This document shows, in pieces, positions 16,236-23,211 of a stretch of DNA of 24,259 nucleotides (position 1 is the first letter of the stretch; the number at the start of each line of letters is the position of its first letter). The position numbers and the translations under genes are program-made. The DNA is from SIG480 sp045614365. Lineage in GTDB: Bacteria; Bacillota; Clostridia; Oscillospirales; JAAYXM01. The DNA lies in assembly GCA_045614365.1 (NCBI GenBank), contig JAZLCV010000095.1, forward strand, positions 1-24,259, in the 5' to 3' direction. Below the pieces are notes generated by a model, which worked only from the letters and a program-made list of their open reading frames with translations, ran no database searches and was not told where the DNA came from.

Positions 16236-16236
16236 G
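16217..16236. repeat. Tandem 10-bp repeat in the trmL promoter
   Basis: ATTTTGCAAG occurs twice in immediate succession on the plus strand, covering the -35 and most of the spacer of the trmL promoter. The repeats are exactly one helical turn apart. Whether this is a binding site or a slippage product cannot be told. Confidence 0.6.
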
Positions 16237-16336
16237 ACTTTTTTGCAGATTTAAGAAAAAATACGCCAACTTTTTTCAGAAAAAACTTCCGGAACGTAAA
16301 TTATTTATAAAACAGGTATTTTTTTGCAAAAAATTA

Positions 16337-16365
16337 TTGACAAACCCGTTGCACGGTGGTATAAT
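16337..16365 (+). promoter_or_regulatory. Consensus promoter of the aromatic amino acid operon
   Basis: TTGACA (16337-16342), exactly 17 bp, TATAAT (16360-16365): a perfect sigma-A promoter. Transcription would begin near 16372, leaving a ~190-nt leader before aroF. Such a strong constitutive promoter suggests that control occurs after initiation, which the attenuator downstream would provide. Confidence 0.92.
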
Positions 16366-16398
16366 TTCTTAAAACCATGAAAAAAGGAAGTAATTAAT

Positions 16399-16470
16399 AT
16401 GGCAATCACGGCATCCGTTTCTGCAATATTTTACTACTTTTGCTTTTACTTTTTTAACTTTAAAAAGTAA
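16399..16470 (+). CDS. Phe/Tyr-rich attenuator leader peptide
   Basis: 23-codon ORF from ATG 16399 to TAA 16468-16470, preceded by AAAGGAAG 8 nt upstream. Residues 10-21 read IFYYFCFYFFNF: nine of the eleven residues 11-21 are Phe (six, all TTT) or Tyr (three, all TAC), and the peptide ends in Lys-Lys. There is no Trp. It lies between a consensus promoter and an intrinsic terminator, ahead of DAHP synthase and the Phe and Tyr branch enzymes. This is the layout of leader peptides such as E. coli pheL. Stalling at Phe/Tyr codons when those charged tRNAs are scarce would change leader RNA folding and allow read-through. No homologue is claimed. The evidence is composition, position and ribosome binding site. 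Confidence 0.88.
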   Translation: MAITASVSAIFYYFCFYFFNFKK

Positions 16471-16473
16471 AAG
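16443..16473 (+). promoter_or_regulatory. Attenuator hairpin 1:2 overlapping the leader codons
   Basis: A perfect 12-bp stem (16443-16454 with 16462-16473) closes a 7-nt loop. Its 5' arm contains the last Phe/Tyr codons and its 3' arm the leader stop codon. A ribosome stalled on those codons would prevent it. The same 5' segment can alternatively pair, with one bulged T, with 16487-16494, part of the antiterminator. Confidence 0.65.
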
Positions 16474-16483
16474 TGATTTCTGG

Positions 16484-16518
16484 TGCTTAAAAAGTTTTGA
16501 ATTTCAAAAAGCTTTGCA
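16484..16518 (+). promoter_or_regulatory. Candidate antiterminator hairpin
   Basis: 16491-16500 pairs with 16504-16515 (10 bp, one 2-nt bulge, 3-nt loop), extended by TGC 16484-16486 with GCA 16516-16518. Its 3' arm uses most of the terminator's 5' arm (16506-16522), so the two structures are mutually exclusive. The pairing was found by eye and no free energies were computed. Confidence 0.5.
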
Positions 16519-16547
16519 GTAGATTTCACTACTGTAAGGCTTTTTTT
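16506..16547 (+). terminator. Attenuator terminator upstream of aroF
   Basis: A 17-bp stem (16506-16522 with 16529-16545, two G.U pairs, 6-nt loop) ends in a run of seven T (16541-16547) and lies immediately before the aroF ribosome binding site (16550-16555). An intrinsic terminator placed inside an operon, between leader and first gene, only makes sense as a conditional one. Confidence 0.88.
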
Positions 16548-16563
16548 GTTGGAGGTTATAAAA

Positions 16564-17568
16564 ATGATAGCAGTTCTCAGACGTGATGTTCCCCAGGCAC
16601 AGGTCGACAACCTTATCGCATGGCTTAACGAACAGAATATACAGGTCCACGTATCAAAGGGCGAATACCAGACGGTTCTCGGTTTTATCGGAGATACAAC
16701 AAACATTGACGTGGAGCTTATCGAAGGGCTTGATATCATACAGAATGTAACGCGCATCACTGAACCGTTCAAAAGCGCAAACCGCAAATTTCATCCTGAA
16801 AACACGGTTTGTGATATCGGCGGTGTTAAAATCGGCGGTGGAAACTTCGCACTCATCGCAGGTCCCTGCTCGGTTGAGAGCGAAAAACAGATTCTCGGCA
16901 TCGCACACGCGGTAAAAGCATCCGGAGCAACGCTTCTGCGCGGCGGCGCATTCAAGCCCAGAACAAGCCCTTACGACTTCCAGGGCCTCAAAGCCGAAGG
17001 GATTGACCTTCTTTTGGAAGCAAAGGAAGCAACAGGTATGCCAATTGTAACGGAAATTATGAATGCAAACCACCTCTCCCTTTTTGAAAATGTAGATGTC
17101 ATTCAGGTCGGTGCGCGCAATATGCAGAACTTTGATCTTTTAAAGGAGCTTGGAAAAACAAATAAAACCATTCTCTTAAAGCGCGGCCTCGCAAATACCC
17201 TGAAAGAGCTTTTGATGAGCGCAGAATATATTATGGCGGGAGGAAACGAAAACATCATCCTCTGTGAGCGCGGAATACGCACATTTGAGACATACACCCG
17301 AAACACACTCGACCTTTCCGCTGTGCCGATGCTGAAGGAGCTTTCTCATCTTCCTGTTGTCGTTGACCCCAGCCACGCAAGCGGCATTTCACGTCTTGTG
17401 AAGCCGATGGCTCTCGCCGCGGCGGCATGCGGTGCCGACGGACTTATGATAGAGGTTCACAACGACCCGAAGCGTGCACTGTGCGACGGCGCGCAATCGC
17501 TCACTCCCGAGCAGTTTGATGATGTTGCAAAAGCAGTCTTCGCTGTACGCAAGGCGGTGTCGTTATGA
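16564..17568 (+). CDS. aroF: 3-deoxy-7-phosphoheptulonate synthase, type I-beta
   Basis: 334 aa. Condenses phosphoenolpyruvate and erythrose 4-phosphate, the first step of the shikimate pathway. Residues 1-~70 form the ferredoxin-like regulatory domain of the Thermotoga-type enzyme, which mediates Phe/Tyr inhibition there. The catalytic barrel carries GPCSVES (100-106, metal-binding Cys102), KPRTSPYDFQ (131-140), LLKRG, ILCERGIRTF and VVDPSHASG. Upstream in-frame TTG 16546 would place the ribosome binding site inside the protein, so ATG 16564 with TTGGAGG 8 nt before it is the start. First gene of the operon, directly behind the attenuator. Its stop overlaps the tyrA start (ATGA). Confidence 0.96.
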   Translation: MIAVLRRDVPQAQVDNLIAWLNEQNIQVHVSKGEYQTVLGFIGDTTNIDVELIEGLDIIQNVTRITEPFKSANRKFHPENTVCDIGGVKIGGGNFALIAGPCSVESEKQILGIAHAVKASGATLLRGGAFKPRTSPYDFQGLKAEGIDLLLEAKEATGMPIVTEIMNANHLSLFENVDVIQVGARNMQNFDLLKELGKTNKTILLKRGLANTLKELLMSAEYIMAGGNENIILCERGIRTFETYTRNTLDLSAVPMLKELSHLPVVVDPSHASGISRLVKPMALAAAACGADGLMIEVHNDPKRALCDGAQSLTPEQFDDVAKAVFAVRKAVSL

Positions 17569-18416
17569 CAATAGGTATCGTAGGTCTCGGTCTTATCGGC
17601 GGTTCTCTTGCAAAAGCGTTTAAGTTTAACACCGACTACACCGTTTACGCGCATGACACCGACGAGGTCTCATACAAGCGGGCAGTGCTGGTAAATGCAG
17701 CTGACGGCAAGCTCACCGATGAAACGCTTCCGGAGTGTGACTTTGTCTTCATCGCGCTTTATCCTCAGGCAACCCTTGATTATATGCAGAAAAACGCGCA
17801 TCTTGTAAAAAAAGAAGCAATTGTAATTGACTGTTGCGGCGTAAAGGAATTTGTATGTCCCACTCTTTTCGCGCTTGCCCAAAAGCACGGGTTTCATTAC
17901 ATCGGCGGACATCCTATGGCAGGACGTCAGTTTTCCGGTTTCCGCCACGCAGACGTGAACCTATTCCGCGGCGCAGGCATGATTCTCGTGCCGAAATCCG
18001 GCGAAGATATCTCGCTTCTGGAAAAGGCGAAGAAATGCCTTGTCCGTGCGGGGTTTGCCCACGTTACGGTAACAAGCGCCGAGCAACATGATGAAATTAT
18101 TGCATATACCTCACAGCTTGCTCACGTTGTATCAAATGCGTATGTGAAATCCCCGCGGGCAGAAGCACACAAGGGTTTTTCCGCAGGAAGTTACAAAGAC
18201 CTTACGCGCGTTGCAAAGCTTTCAGAAAAAATGTGGACAGAGCTTTTTCTTGAAAACCGCGGAAATCTTATTTCCGAGCTTGATTTTATTATAGATTCCC
18301 TTACGGAATACCGTGATGCACTCGCGGAAAACGACGAAGAACGCCTTATGTCCCTTCTCCGCGAAGGACGTATGAGAAAAGAAAGGATCGATGAAGAGTG
18401 GAGAGAATTAGAATAG
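17565..18416 (+). CDS. tyrA: Prephenate dehydrogenase
   Basis: 283 aa. Oxidatively decarboxylates prephenate to 4-hydroxyphenylpyruvate, the tyrosine branch. The NAD-binding loop GLGLIGGS is at 7-14 and the substrate-binding GGHPMAGRQFSGF is near 114-126 with conserved His116. A helical dimerisation region follows. There is no C-terminal ACT domain, so direct Tyr feedback through ACT is not expected. The ATG overlaps the aroF stop by four bases, implying translational coupling, and no other ribosome binding site stands out. The C-terminal codons overlap aroB by 19 bp. Confidence 0.94.
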   Translation: MTIGIVGLGLIGGSLAKAFKFNTDYTVYAHDTDEVSYKRAVLVNAADGKLTDETLPECDFVFIALYPQATLDYMQKNAHLVKKEAIVIDCCGVKEFVCPTLFALAQKHGFHYIGGHPMAGRQFSGFRHADVNLFRGAGMILVPKSGEDISLLEKAKKCLVRAGFAHVTVTSAEQHDEIIAYTSQLAHVVSNAYVKSPRAEAHKGFSAGSYKDLTRVAKLSEKMWTELFLENRGNLISELDFIIDSLTEYRDALAENDEERLMSLLREGRMRKERIDEEWRELE

Positions 18417-19471
18417 ATGCCTCAAGATGTTATGATGTTATTATCGGCGGAGGAGTTCTCTCCCAAATCGGTAAACAGGCAGCAAGCCTTGTCAGAGGCA
18501 GAAAATGCGCCGTTGTTTCCGATGATATAACCAACGGTCTGTTTTTTGAGGATGTCCGTGAATCGCTTGAAGCCTCCGGTTTTTCGGTAAGCAGTTTTGT
18601 CATTCCGCACGGTGAGGACTCCAAAAGTACGGAAAACTACATAAAACTGCTCGAGTTCCTCGCTGATGAAGAACTTACCCGCGCCGACTGTGTCATCGCA
18701 CTCGGCGGAGGGGTTGTCGGTGACCTTACCGGCTTTGCGGCATCAAGCTTTTTGCGCGGAATTTCGTTCATACAGATACCTACAACCCTGCTAGCAGCGG
18801 TAGATTCCTCCGTCGGAGGAAAAACGGCTATAAATCTCAGCGCCGGAAAAAACCTTGCCGGTGCATTCTATCAGCCGAGCCTTGTTCTTTGCGATACTGA
18901 AATAATAAGAAATCTCCCGGCGGATATATTTTCCGCCGGAATGGCAGAGGTTATAAAATACGGAATGCTCGGAAGCCGTCAGATTCTCGATATCTGTCAT
19001 GTAGGGGCATATGAGTATCTCGACGAGCTTATTGCAGAATGTATCCGCATAAAACGCGATATAGTTGCTCAGGACGAATTTGATCTCGGAATCCGCCAGC
19101 TTCTCAATCTCGGGCACACCCCGGCTCACTCAATCGAAAAGCTCTCAGACTTTAAAATTTCTCACGGCCATGCCGTCGCAATCGGTATGTGCCTTATGGC
19201 GCGTGCTGCGGAACACCTTCTCCTTTGCGCAGCAGGCGTTGCCGCCGAAGCAGAAGAGCTTTGCCTGAAGTATTCTCTTCCGACAGAATGTTCGTACAGC
19301 GCAGAGTCTCTTGCGCATTACGCAATGTCCGACAAAAAGAGAAGTTCCGGAAAGATAACCCTTGTTCTCCCGTTCGTGCGAGGAAAAAGCAAGCTTCACA
19401 CATTTGATGTAAGCGAAGTCTGCGGGATCTTTGAAAAGGGTTTTCTCCCGTCTGTTCCCGACATATATTAA
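18398..19471 (+). CDS. aroB: 3-dehydroquinate synthase
   Basis: 357 aa. Cyclises DAHP to 3-dehydroquinate using NAD+ and a divalent metal. The nucleotide motif GGGVVGD is at 103-109, SSVGGKTAIN at 137-146, and the metal ligands are Glu184 (AEVIKYG), a His in LGHTPAHSIE (239-247) and a His in SHGHAVAIGM. The GTG start at 18398 lies inside the tyrA end, with GAAAGGAT 9 nt upstream. The overlap again indicates coupled translation. The aroD and aroE genes for the next two steps are not in this window. Confidence 0.96.
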   Translation: MERIRIDASRCYDVIIGGGVLSQIGKQAASLVRGRKCAVVSDDITNGLFFEDVRESLEASGFSVSSFVIPHGEDSKSTENYIKLLEFLADEELTRADCVIALGGGVVGDLTGFAASSFLRGISFIQIPTTLLAAVDSSVGGKTAINLSAGKNLAGAFYQPSLVLCDTEIIRNLPADIFSAGMAEVIKYGMLGSRQILDICHVGAYEYLDELIAECIRIKRDIVAQDEFDLGIRQLLNLGHTPAHSIEKLSDFKISHGHAVAIGMCLMARAAEHLLLCAAGVAAEAEELCLKYSLPTECSYSAESLAHYAMSDKKRSSGKITLVLPFVRGKSKLHTFDVSEVCGIFEKGFLPSVPDIY

Positions 19472-19512
19472 TCCGCATATACGAATTTTCCCAAAGAAAG
19501 AGGAAACAATTT

Positions 19513-20778
19513 ATGATTGCAGAAATATCCTGCTCTTCCCCCTCGGGTAAAACAGATGTAATTCCGTCAAAATCCGTAGCGCACAGACTTCTCATCTGCG
19601 CTGCGCTTTCCGATAAACCGACAGAAATCATATGTCCGGCAGAAAGCCTTGATATCGCTGCTACGGCACGTTGTCTTTGTTCTCTCGGCTCAGAGATTAC
19701 CATTAGGGACGGGGTTTATTCTGTGTCTCCGTTAAAGAAAAGAGACGAAGCCGCGCTTTCCTGCGGCGAAAGCGGCTCGACATTGCGTTTTCTTATTCCC
19801 GTTGCCGCCGCACTCGGCGGAAGCATTACCTTTACCGGAGAAGGCAGACTTCCTGAAAGACCGGTTTCTCCGCTTGCAGACTGTCTTGTCTCCCGTGGGG
19901 CTGTAATAGATTACGACGGCATTCTGCCTCTCACTACCCATGGTGGGCTTCGCGGCGGAAAATTCATCTTACCGGGTAACATAAGCTCACAATTCATTTC
20001 AGGACTTATATTTGCGCTTCCTCTTCTTGCAGAGGACAGCGAAATTGACATAACAGGGAAAATTGAATCGCTTGCATATATAAAAATGACGCTTGATGCC
20101 GTTGCTGTTTTCGGCATAAAAGCTGAAATGCACGGAAACAAAATCATAATCCCCGGCAAACAAAAATACCGTTCTCCGGGCAGACTTACGGTTGAAGGTG
20201 ACTGGTCCAACGCCGCATTCTGGCTTTGCCTCGGTGCACTTTCAGAAAAAGGCGTCACCGTTCACGGACTCAAACCCGACAGCATTCAGGGTGACCGTGC
20301 CGTGCTCGACATTCTTGCGCGCTTCGGTGCGGAGGTCACGAAAGGAGAAACCGGTGTTACAGTTAGAAAAAGACCGCTTTCTGCGGTGAGAATTGATGCA
20401 TCGGAAATCCCGGACCTTGTTCCCGTTCTTTCCGTAGTTGCCGCCGTTGCGAACGGCGAAACACGAATAACAGGCGCCGCCAGACTGCGCATAAAAGAAA
20501 GCGACAGGATAGAATCAACCGTGAATATGCTTCGCACCCTCGGTGCAGATGCGGAAGCCACGCACGACGGAATACGCATTTTCGGCAAAAAAAAGCTTTC
20601 CGGCGGATATGTTGATTCCGTAAACGACCACAGAATAGCAATGAGCGCCGCAATAGCCGCCGCTGTATGTGTCGGTACGGTAAGAATTCACGGTGCGGAA
20701 GCGGTGAGAAAATCCTACGGCGATTTTTATGAAAAATACGCGGCACTCGGTGCCGTTGTCAACAAGAAGGAGGCATAG
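19513..20778 (+). CDS. aroA: 3-phosphoshikimate 1-carboxyvinyltransferase (EPSP synthase)
   Basis: 421 aa. Transfers the enolpyruvyl group of PEP to shikimate 3-phosphate. Visible motifs are SKSVAHR (19-25), GESGSTLRF (85-93), RLPERPVSPL, SSQFISGLIFALPLL and the C-terminal NDHRIAM. In the PEP loop the residue after Arg92 is Phe where E. coli AroA has Pro101, a natural variant of the glyphosate-contact loop. RBS AAGAGG lies upstream of the ATG. The 41-bp gap from aroB holds no terminator. The aroK gene for shikimate kinase is not seen nearby. Confidence 0.96.
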   Translation: MIAEISCSSPSGKTDVIPSKSVAHRLLICAALSDKPTEIICPAESLDIAATARCLCSLGSEITIRDGVYSVSPLKKRDEAALSCGESGSTLRFLIPVAAALGGSITFTGEGRLPERPVSPLADCLVSRGAVIDYDGILPLTTHGGLRGGKFILPGNISSQFISGLIFALPLLAEDSEIDITGKIESLAYIKMTLDAVAVFGIKAEMHGNKIIIPGKQKYRSPGRLTVEGDWSNAAFWLCLGALSEKGVTVHGLKPDSIQGDRAVLDILARFGAEVTKGETGVTVRKRPLSAVRIDASEIPDLVPVLSVVAAVANGETRITGAARLRIKESDRIESTVNMLRTLGADAEATHDGIRIFGKKKLSGGYVDSVNDHRIAMSAAIAAAVCVGTVRIHGAEAVRKSYGDFYEKYAALGAVVNKKEA

Positions 20779-20781
20779 GAA

Positions 20782-21849
20782 ATGTCCTCGGTTATCGGTG
20801 AAAAATTAAAGGTTTCCATTTTCGGACAATCACACTCCGAAGCAATAGGCGTTGTTATTGACGGTCTGCCCGCAGGAATACGGATTGATGAAGAAGAACT
20901 CTGTGCATTTATGGCACGGCGAGCTCCCGGAAAAGGCGCACACACCACATCAAGATGTGAGGCGGATTCCCCCCGCTTTATTTCCGGCGTAGTAGACGGT
21001 TTCACCTGCGGAAGCCCCGTCTGTGCAATTATCGAAAATACCAACACGCGCAGTAAGGATTATTCCAATCTTCGTGAGACCCCGCGCCCCGGGCATGCAG
21101 ATTTTACAGCATTCGTAAAGTACGGAAGCTTTCACGATATCCGTGGCGGCGGGCATTTCTCGGGACGTCTCACCGCGTGCCTTTGCATTGCGGGCGGAAT
21201 ATGCATTCAGTATCTGAAGGAACGCGGTATCGGCATTGCCGCTCACGCACTTGAAATCGCCGGTGTTTCCGACCGTGCTTTTTCTCCGCTTACCCCGGAG
21301 CTTGACTCTGTTCTCCAAAGCGAGCCGATTCCCGTGCTTGACAAAAGCGCCGGAGAACGGATGATGGAGGAAATCCTGAAAGCAAAAAATGACCTTGACA
21401 GCGTAGGCGGCATCGTTGAATGTGCGATAACCGGTGTTCCGGCAGGTATCGGTGAGCCGATGTTTGGCGGGGTTGAAAACGTTATATCCCGTATTGTATT
21501 CGGCATTCCTGCGGTAAAGGGCATTGAATTCGGCGCAGGCTTTGCCGTGGCAAGAATGCGCGGCAGCGAATGCAACGATGCATTCTGCACCGACGGTAAT
21601 GCCGTAAAAACAAAGACCAACAATCACGGCGGAATTCTCGGTGGAATAACCTCCTCTCTTCCGATAATCTTCCGCGCCGCAATAAAGCCTACGCCGTCAA
21701 TAGCGCAGTCTCAGCAAAGCGTTTCTCTTACGGCAATGGAAAACACAACGCTCGAAATCGTCGGACGGCACGACCCGTGCATCGTCCCGAGGGCAGTACC
21801 GGTAACGGAAGCCGCCGCAGCAATCGCAATATGTGATATGATATTGTAA
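20782..21849 (+). CDS. aroC: Chorismate synthase
   Basis: 355 aa. Converts EPSP to chorismate with reduced FMN. The N-terminal flavin motif reads FGQSHSEAIGVVIDGLPAG (14-32, His18). The DIRGGGHFSGRLTA segment and the C-terminal HDPCIVPRAVPVTEA, with the second active-site His, are present. The more common GESHG is GQSHS here, keeping the His. It starts 3 nt after aroA, with GGAGG inside the aroA end, so the two are tightly coupled. Confidence 0.96.
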   Translation: MSSVIGEKLKVSIFGQSHSEAIGVVIDGLPAGIRIDEEELCAFMARRAPGKGAHTTSRCEADSPRFISGVVDGFTCGSPVCAIIENTNTRSKDYSNLRETPRPGHADFTAFVKYGSFHDIRGGGHFSGRLTACLCIAGGICIQYLKERGIGIAAHALEIAGVSDRAFSPLTPELDSVLQSEPIPVLDKSAGERMMEEILKAKNDLDSVGGIVECAITGVPAGIGEPMFGGVENVISRIVFGIPAVKGIEFGAGFAVARMRGSECNDAFCTDGNAVKTKTNNHGGILGGITSSLPIIFRAAIKPTPSIAQSQQSVSLTAMENTTLEIVGRHDPCIVPRAVPVTEAAAAIAICDMIL

Positions 21850-21901
21850 AATTACACAAATAGCAAAATGCAAAATTACGATTTGAAAGGAAATGATAAA
21901 A

Positions 21902-23044
21902 ATGGATGTTAACGAACTTCGCAGCGACATAGACAAAATAGATAAAGAGATTGTCGCTCTTGTCGGAAAGCGCATGGAAACTGCGGCGAAAATCGGGCAG
22001 TACAAGCGTGAAAACAATCTTCCGGTTTACGACCCTGCACGTGAGCGTGAGCTTTTCGCAAAGGTTGGCGAAATGGCGGGAGAGGAATTTTCTTCCTACA
22101 CCCGCGTTCTTTACTCCACAATGACTGACATTTCCCGCTCATATCAGCGCAAGCTTATGGGGAGAAAAAGCGGACTTGCAGAGCGTATGCAGGTGGCAAT
22201 AAACGGCACGGACAAGCTTTTCCCGCAGGGGGGTGTTGTTGCATGTCAGGGCGTTGAAGGCGCATATTCCCAGCTTGCATGCGAGAAGCTTTTCAAAACT
22301 CCGAGCATAATGTACTTCGGAAGCTTTGAAGACGTTTTCCGTGCGGTAGACAAAAAGCTCTGCCGTTACGGCGTACTTCCGATTGAAAACAGCACCGCAG
22401 GCTCAGTAAACAAAATCTATGACCTTATGGCAAAATTCAAGTTCCACATCGTGCGAAGCGTCCGCATTCAGGTCGGCCACGCCCTCCTTGCAAAGCGCGG
22501 TGCCGAGCTTTCCGACATAAAGGAAATCTTTTCCCACGAACAGGCGATAAACCAGTGCAGTGAATTTCTTTCCGCACACAAGGATATAAAAATCACCGTA
22601 TGCGAAAACACCGCCGTTGCTGCGCGTATGGTTGCAGAGAGCGGAAGATGCGATATCGCCGCCCTCTCATCACCCGGCTGCGCAGAGCTCTATGACCTTG
22701 CAACGCTTTATGACAACGTCTGCGACCATATCGGAAACTACACGCGCTTTATCTGCATTTCAAAAAATCTTGAAATATATCCGGGCGCGGACAAAACAAG
22801 CATTATGATGAAAATTCCGCATAAGCCCGGCTCGCTTTACCGCGTTATGGCTCGCTTCAACGCACTCGGAATTAACCTCGAAAAGCTTGAAAGCCGCCCG
22901 AAACCCGGCTCAGATTTCGAATTTATGTTCTACTTTGACATCGGAGCGTCAATTTACTCTCCCGAGCTTTTCGAGCTTATATGCGAGCTTGAGGATGACC
23001 TTGACGGATTCAAGTACTTCGGAAGCTACACGGAGATTATGTAA
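21902..23044 (+). CDS. pheA: Bifunctional chorismate mutase/prephenate dehydratase
   Basis: 380 aa P-protein with three parts. An AroQ chorismate mutase helical domain spans 1-~87, with Arg and Lys residues along RSDIDKIDKEI and RMETAAKIGQYK. A prephenate dehydratase domain (~105-285) has GVEGAYSQLA, LPIENSTAGSV and the NYTRF motif. A C-terminal ACT domain (~295-375) has GSLYRVMARF and ESRP, the usual Phe-binding signature. It makes phenylpyruvate and is probably feedback-inhibited by Phe. An in-frame ATG at 21893 is only about 2 nt from the AAAGGA site. ATG 21902 is ~10 nt away and preferred. Last gene of the operon, about 50 bp after aroC. Confidence 0.95.
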   Translation: MDVNELRSDIDKIDKEIVALVGKRMETAAKIGQYKRENNLPVYDPARERELFAKVGEMAGEEFSSYTRVLYSTMTDISRSYQRKLMGRKSGLAERMQVAINGTDKLFPQGGVVACQGVEGAYSQLACEKLFKTPSIMYFGSFEDVFRAVDKKLCRYGVLPIENSTAGSVNKIYDLMAKFKFHIVRSVRIQVGHALLAKRGAELSDIKEIFSHEQAINQCSEFLSAHKDIKITVCENTAVAARMVAESGRCDIAALSSPGCAELYDLATLYDNVCDHIGNYTRFICISKNLEIYPGADKTSIMMKIPHKPGSLYRVMARFNALGINLEKLESRPKPGSDFEFMFYFDIGASIYSPELFELICELEDDLDGFKYFGSYTEIM

Positions 23045-23051
23045 TAATACG

Positions 23052-23081
23052 TATCGGGCGCAAATACCAATGCGTCCGATA
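23052..23081 (+). terminator. Terminator of the aro operon
   Basis: An 11-bp stem (23052-23062 with 23071-23081, one G.U) with an 8-nt loop begins 8 nt after the pheA stop and is followed by TGATTTTCT. The T tract is short, so efficiency is uncertain. A run of T also follows at 23104-23116. Confidence 0.65.
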
Positions 23082-23160
23082 TGATTTTCTGACTTATACG
23101 GAATTTTTTGTTTTTTCATAAATATTTTGCAAAAAAAGAGGAAAAATAAAATATTCGGCG

Positions 23161-23189
23161 TATAATATTAATACAGAGGTATTGATATT
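23161..23189 (+). promoter_or_regulatory. Putative dgt -10 box overlapped by an inverted repeat
   Basis: TATAAT at 23161-23166 is a perfect -10, but no good -35 lies 16-18 bp upstream. An 11-bp dyad (23164-23174 with 23179-23189, one T.G, 4-nt loop) starts in this -10 and covers the likely start site near 23173. It could be an operator or a 5'-end RNA hairpin. Confidence 0.42.
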
Positions 23190-23211
23190 TCTCTTATGAG
23201 GTGATGACGTT

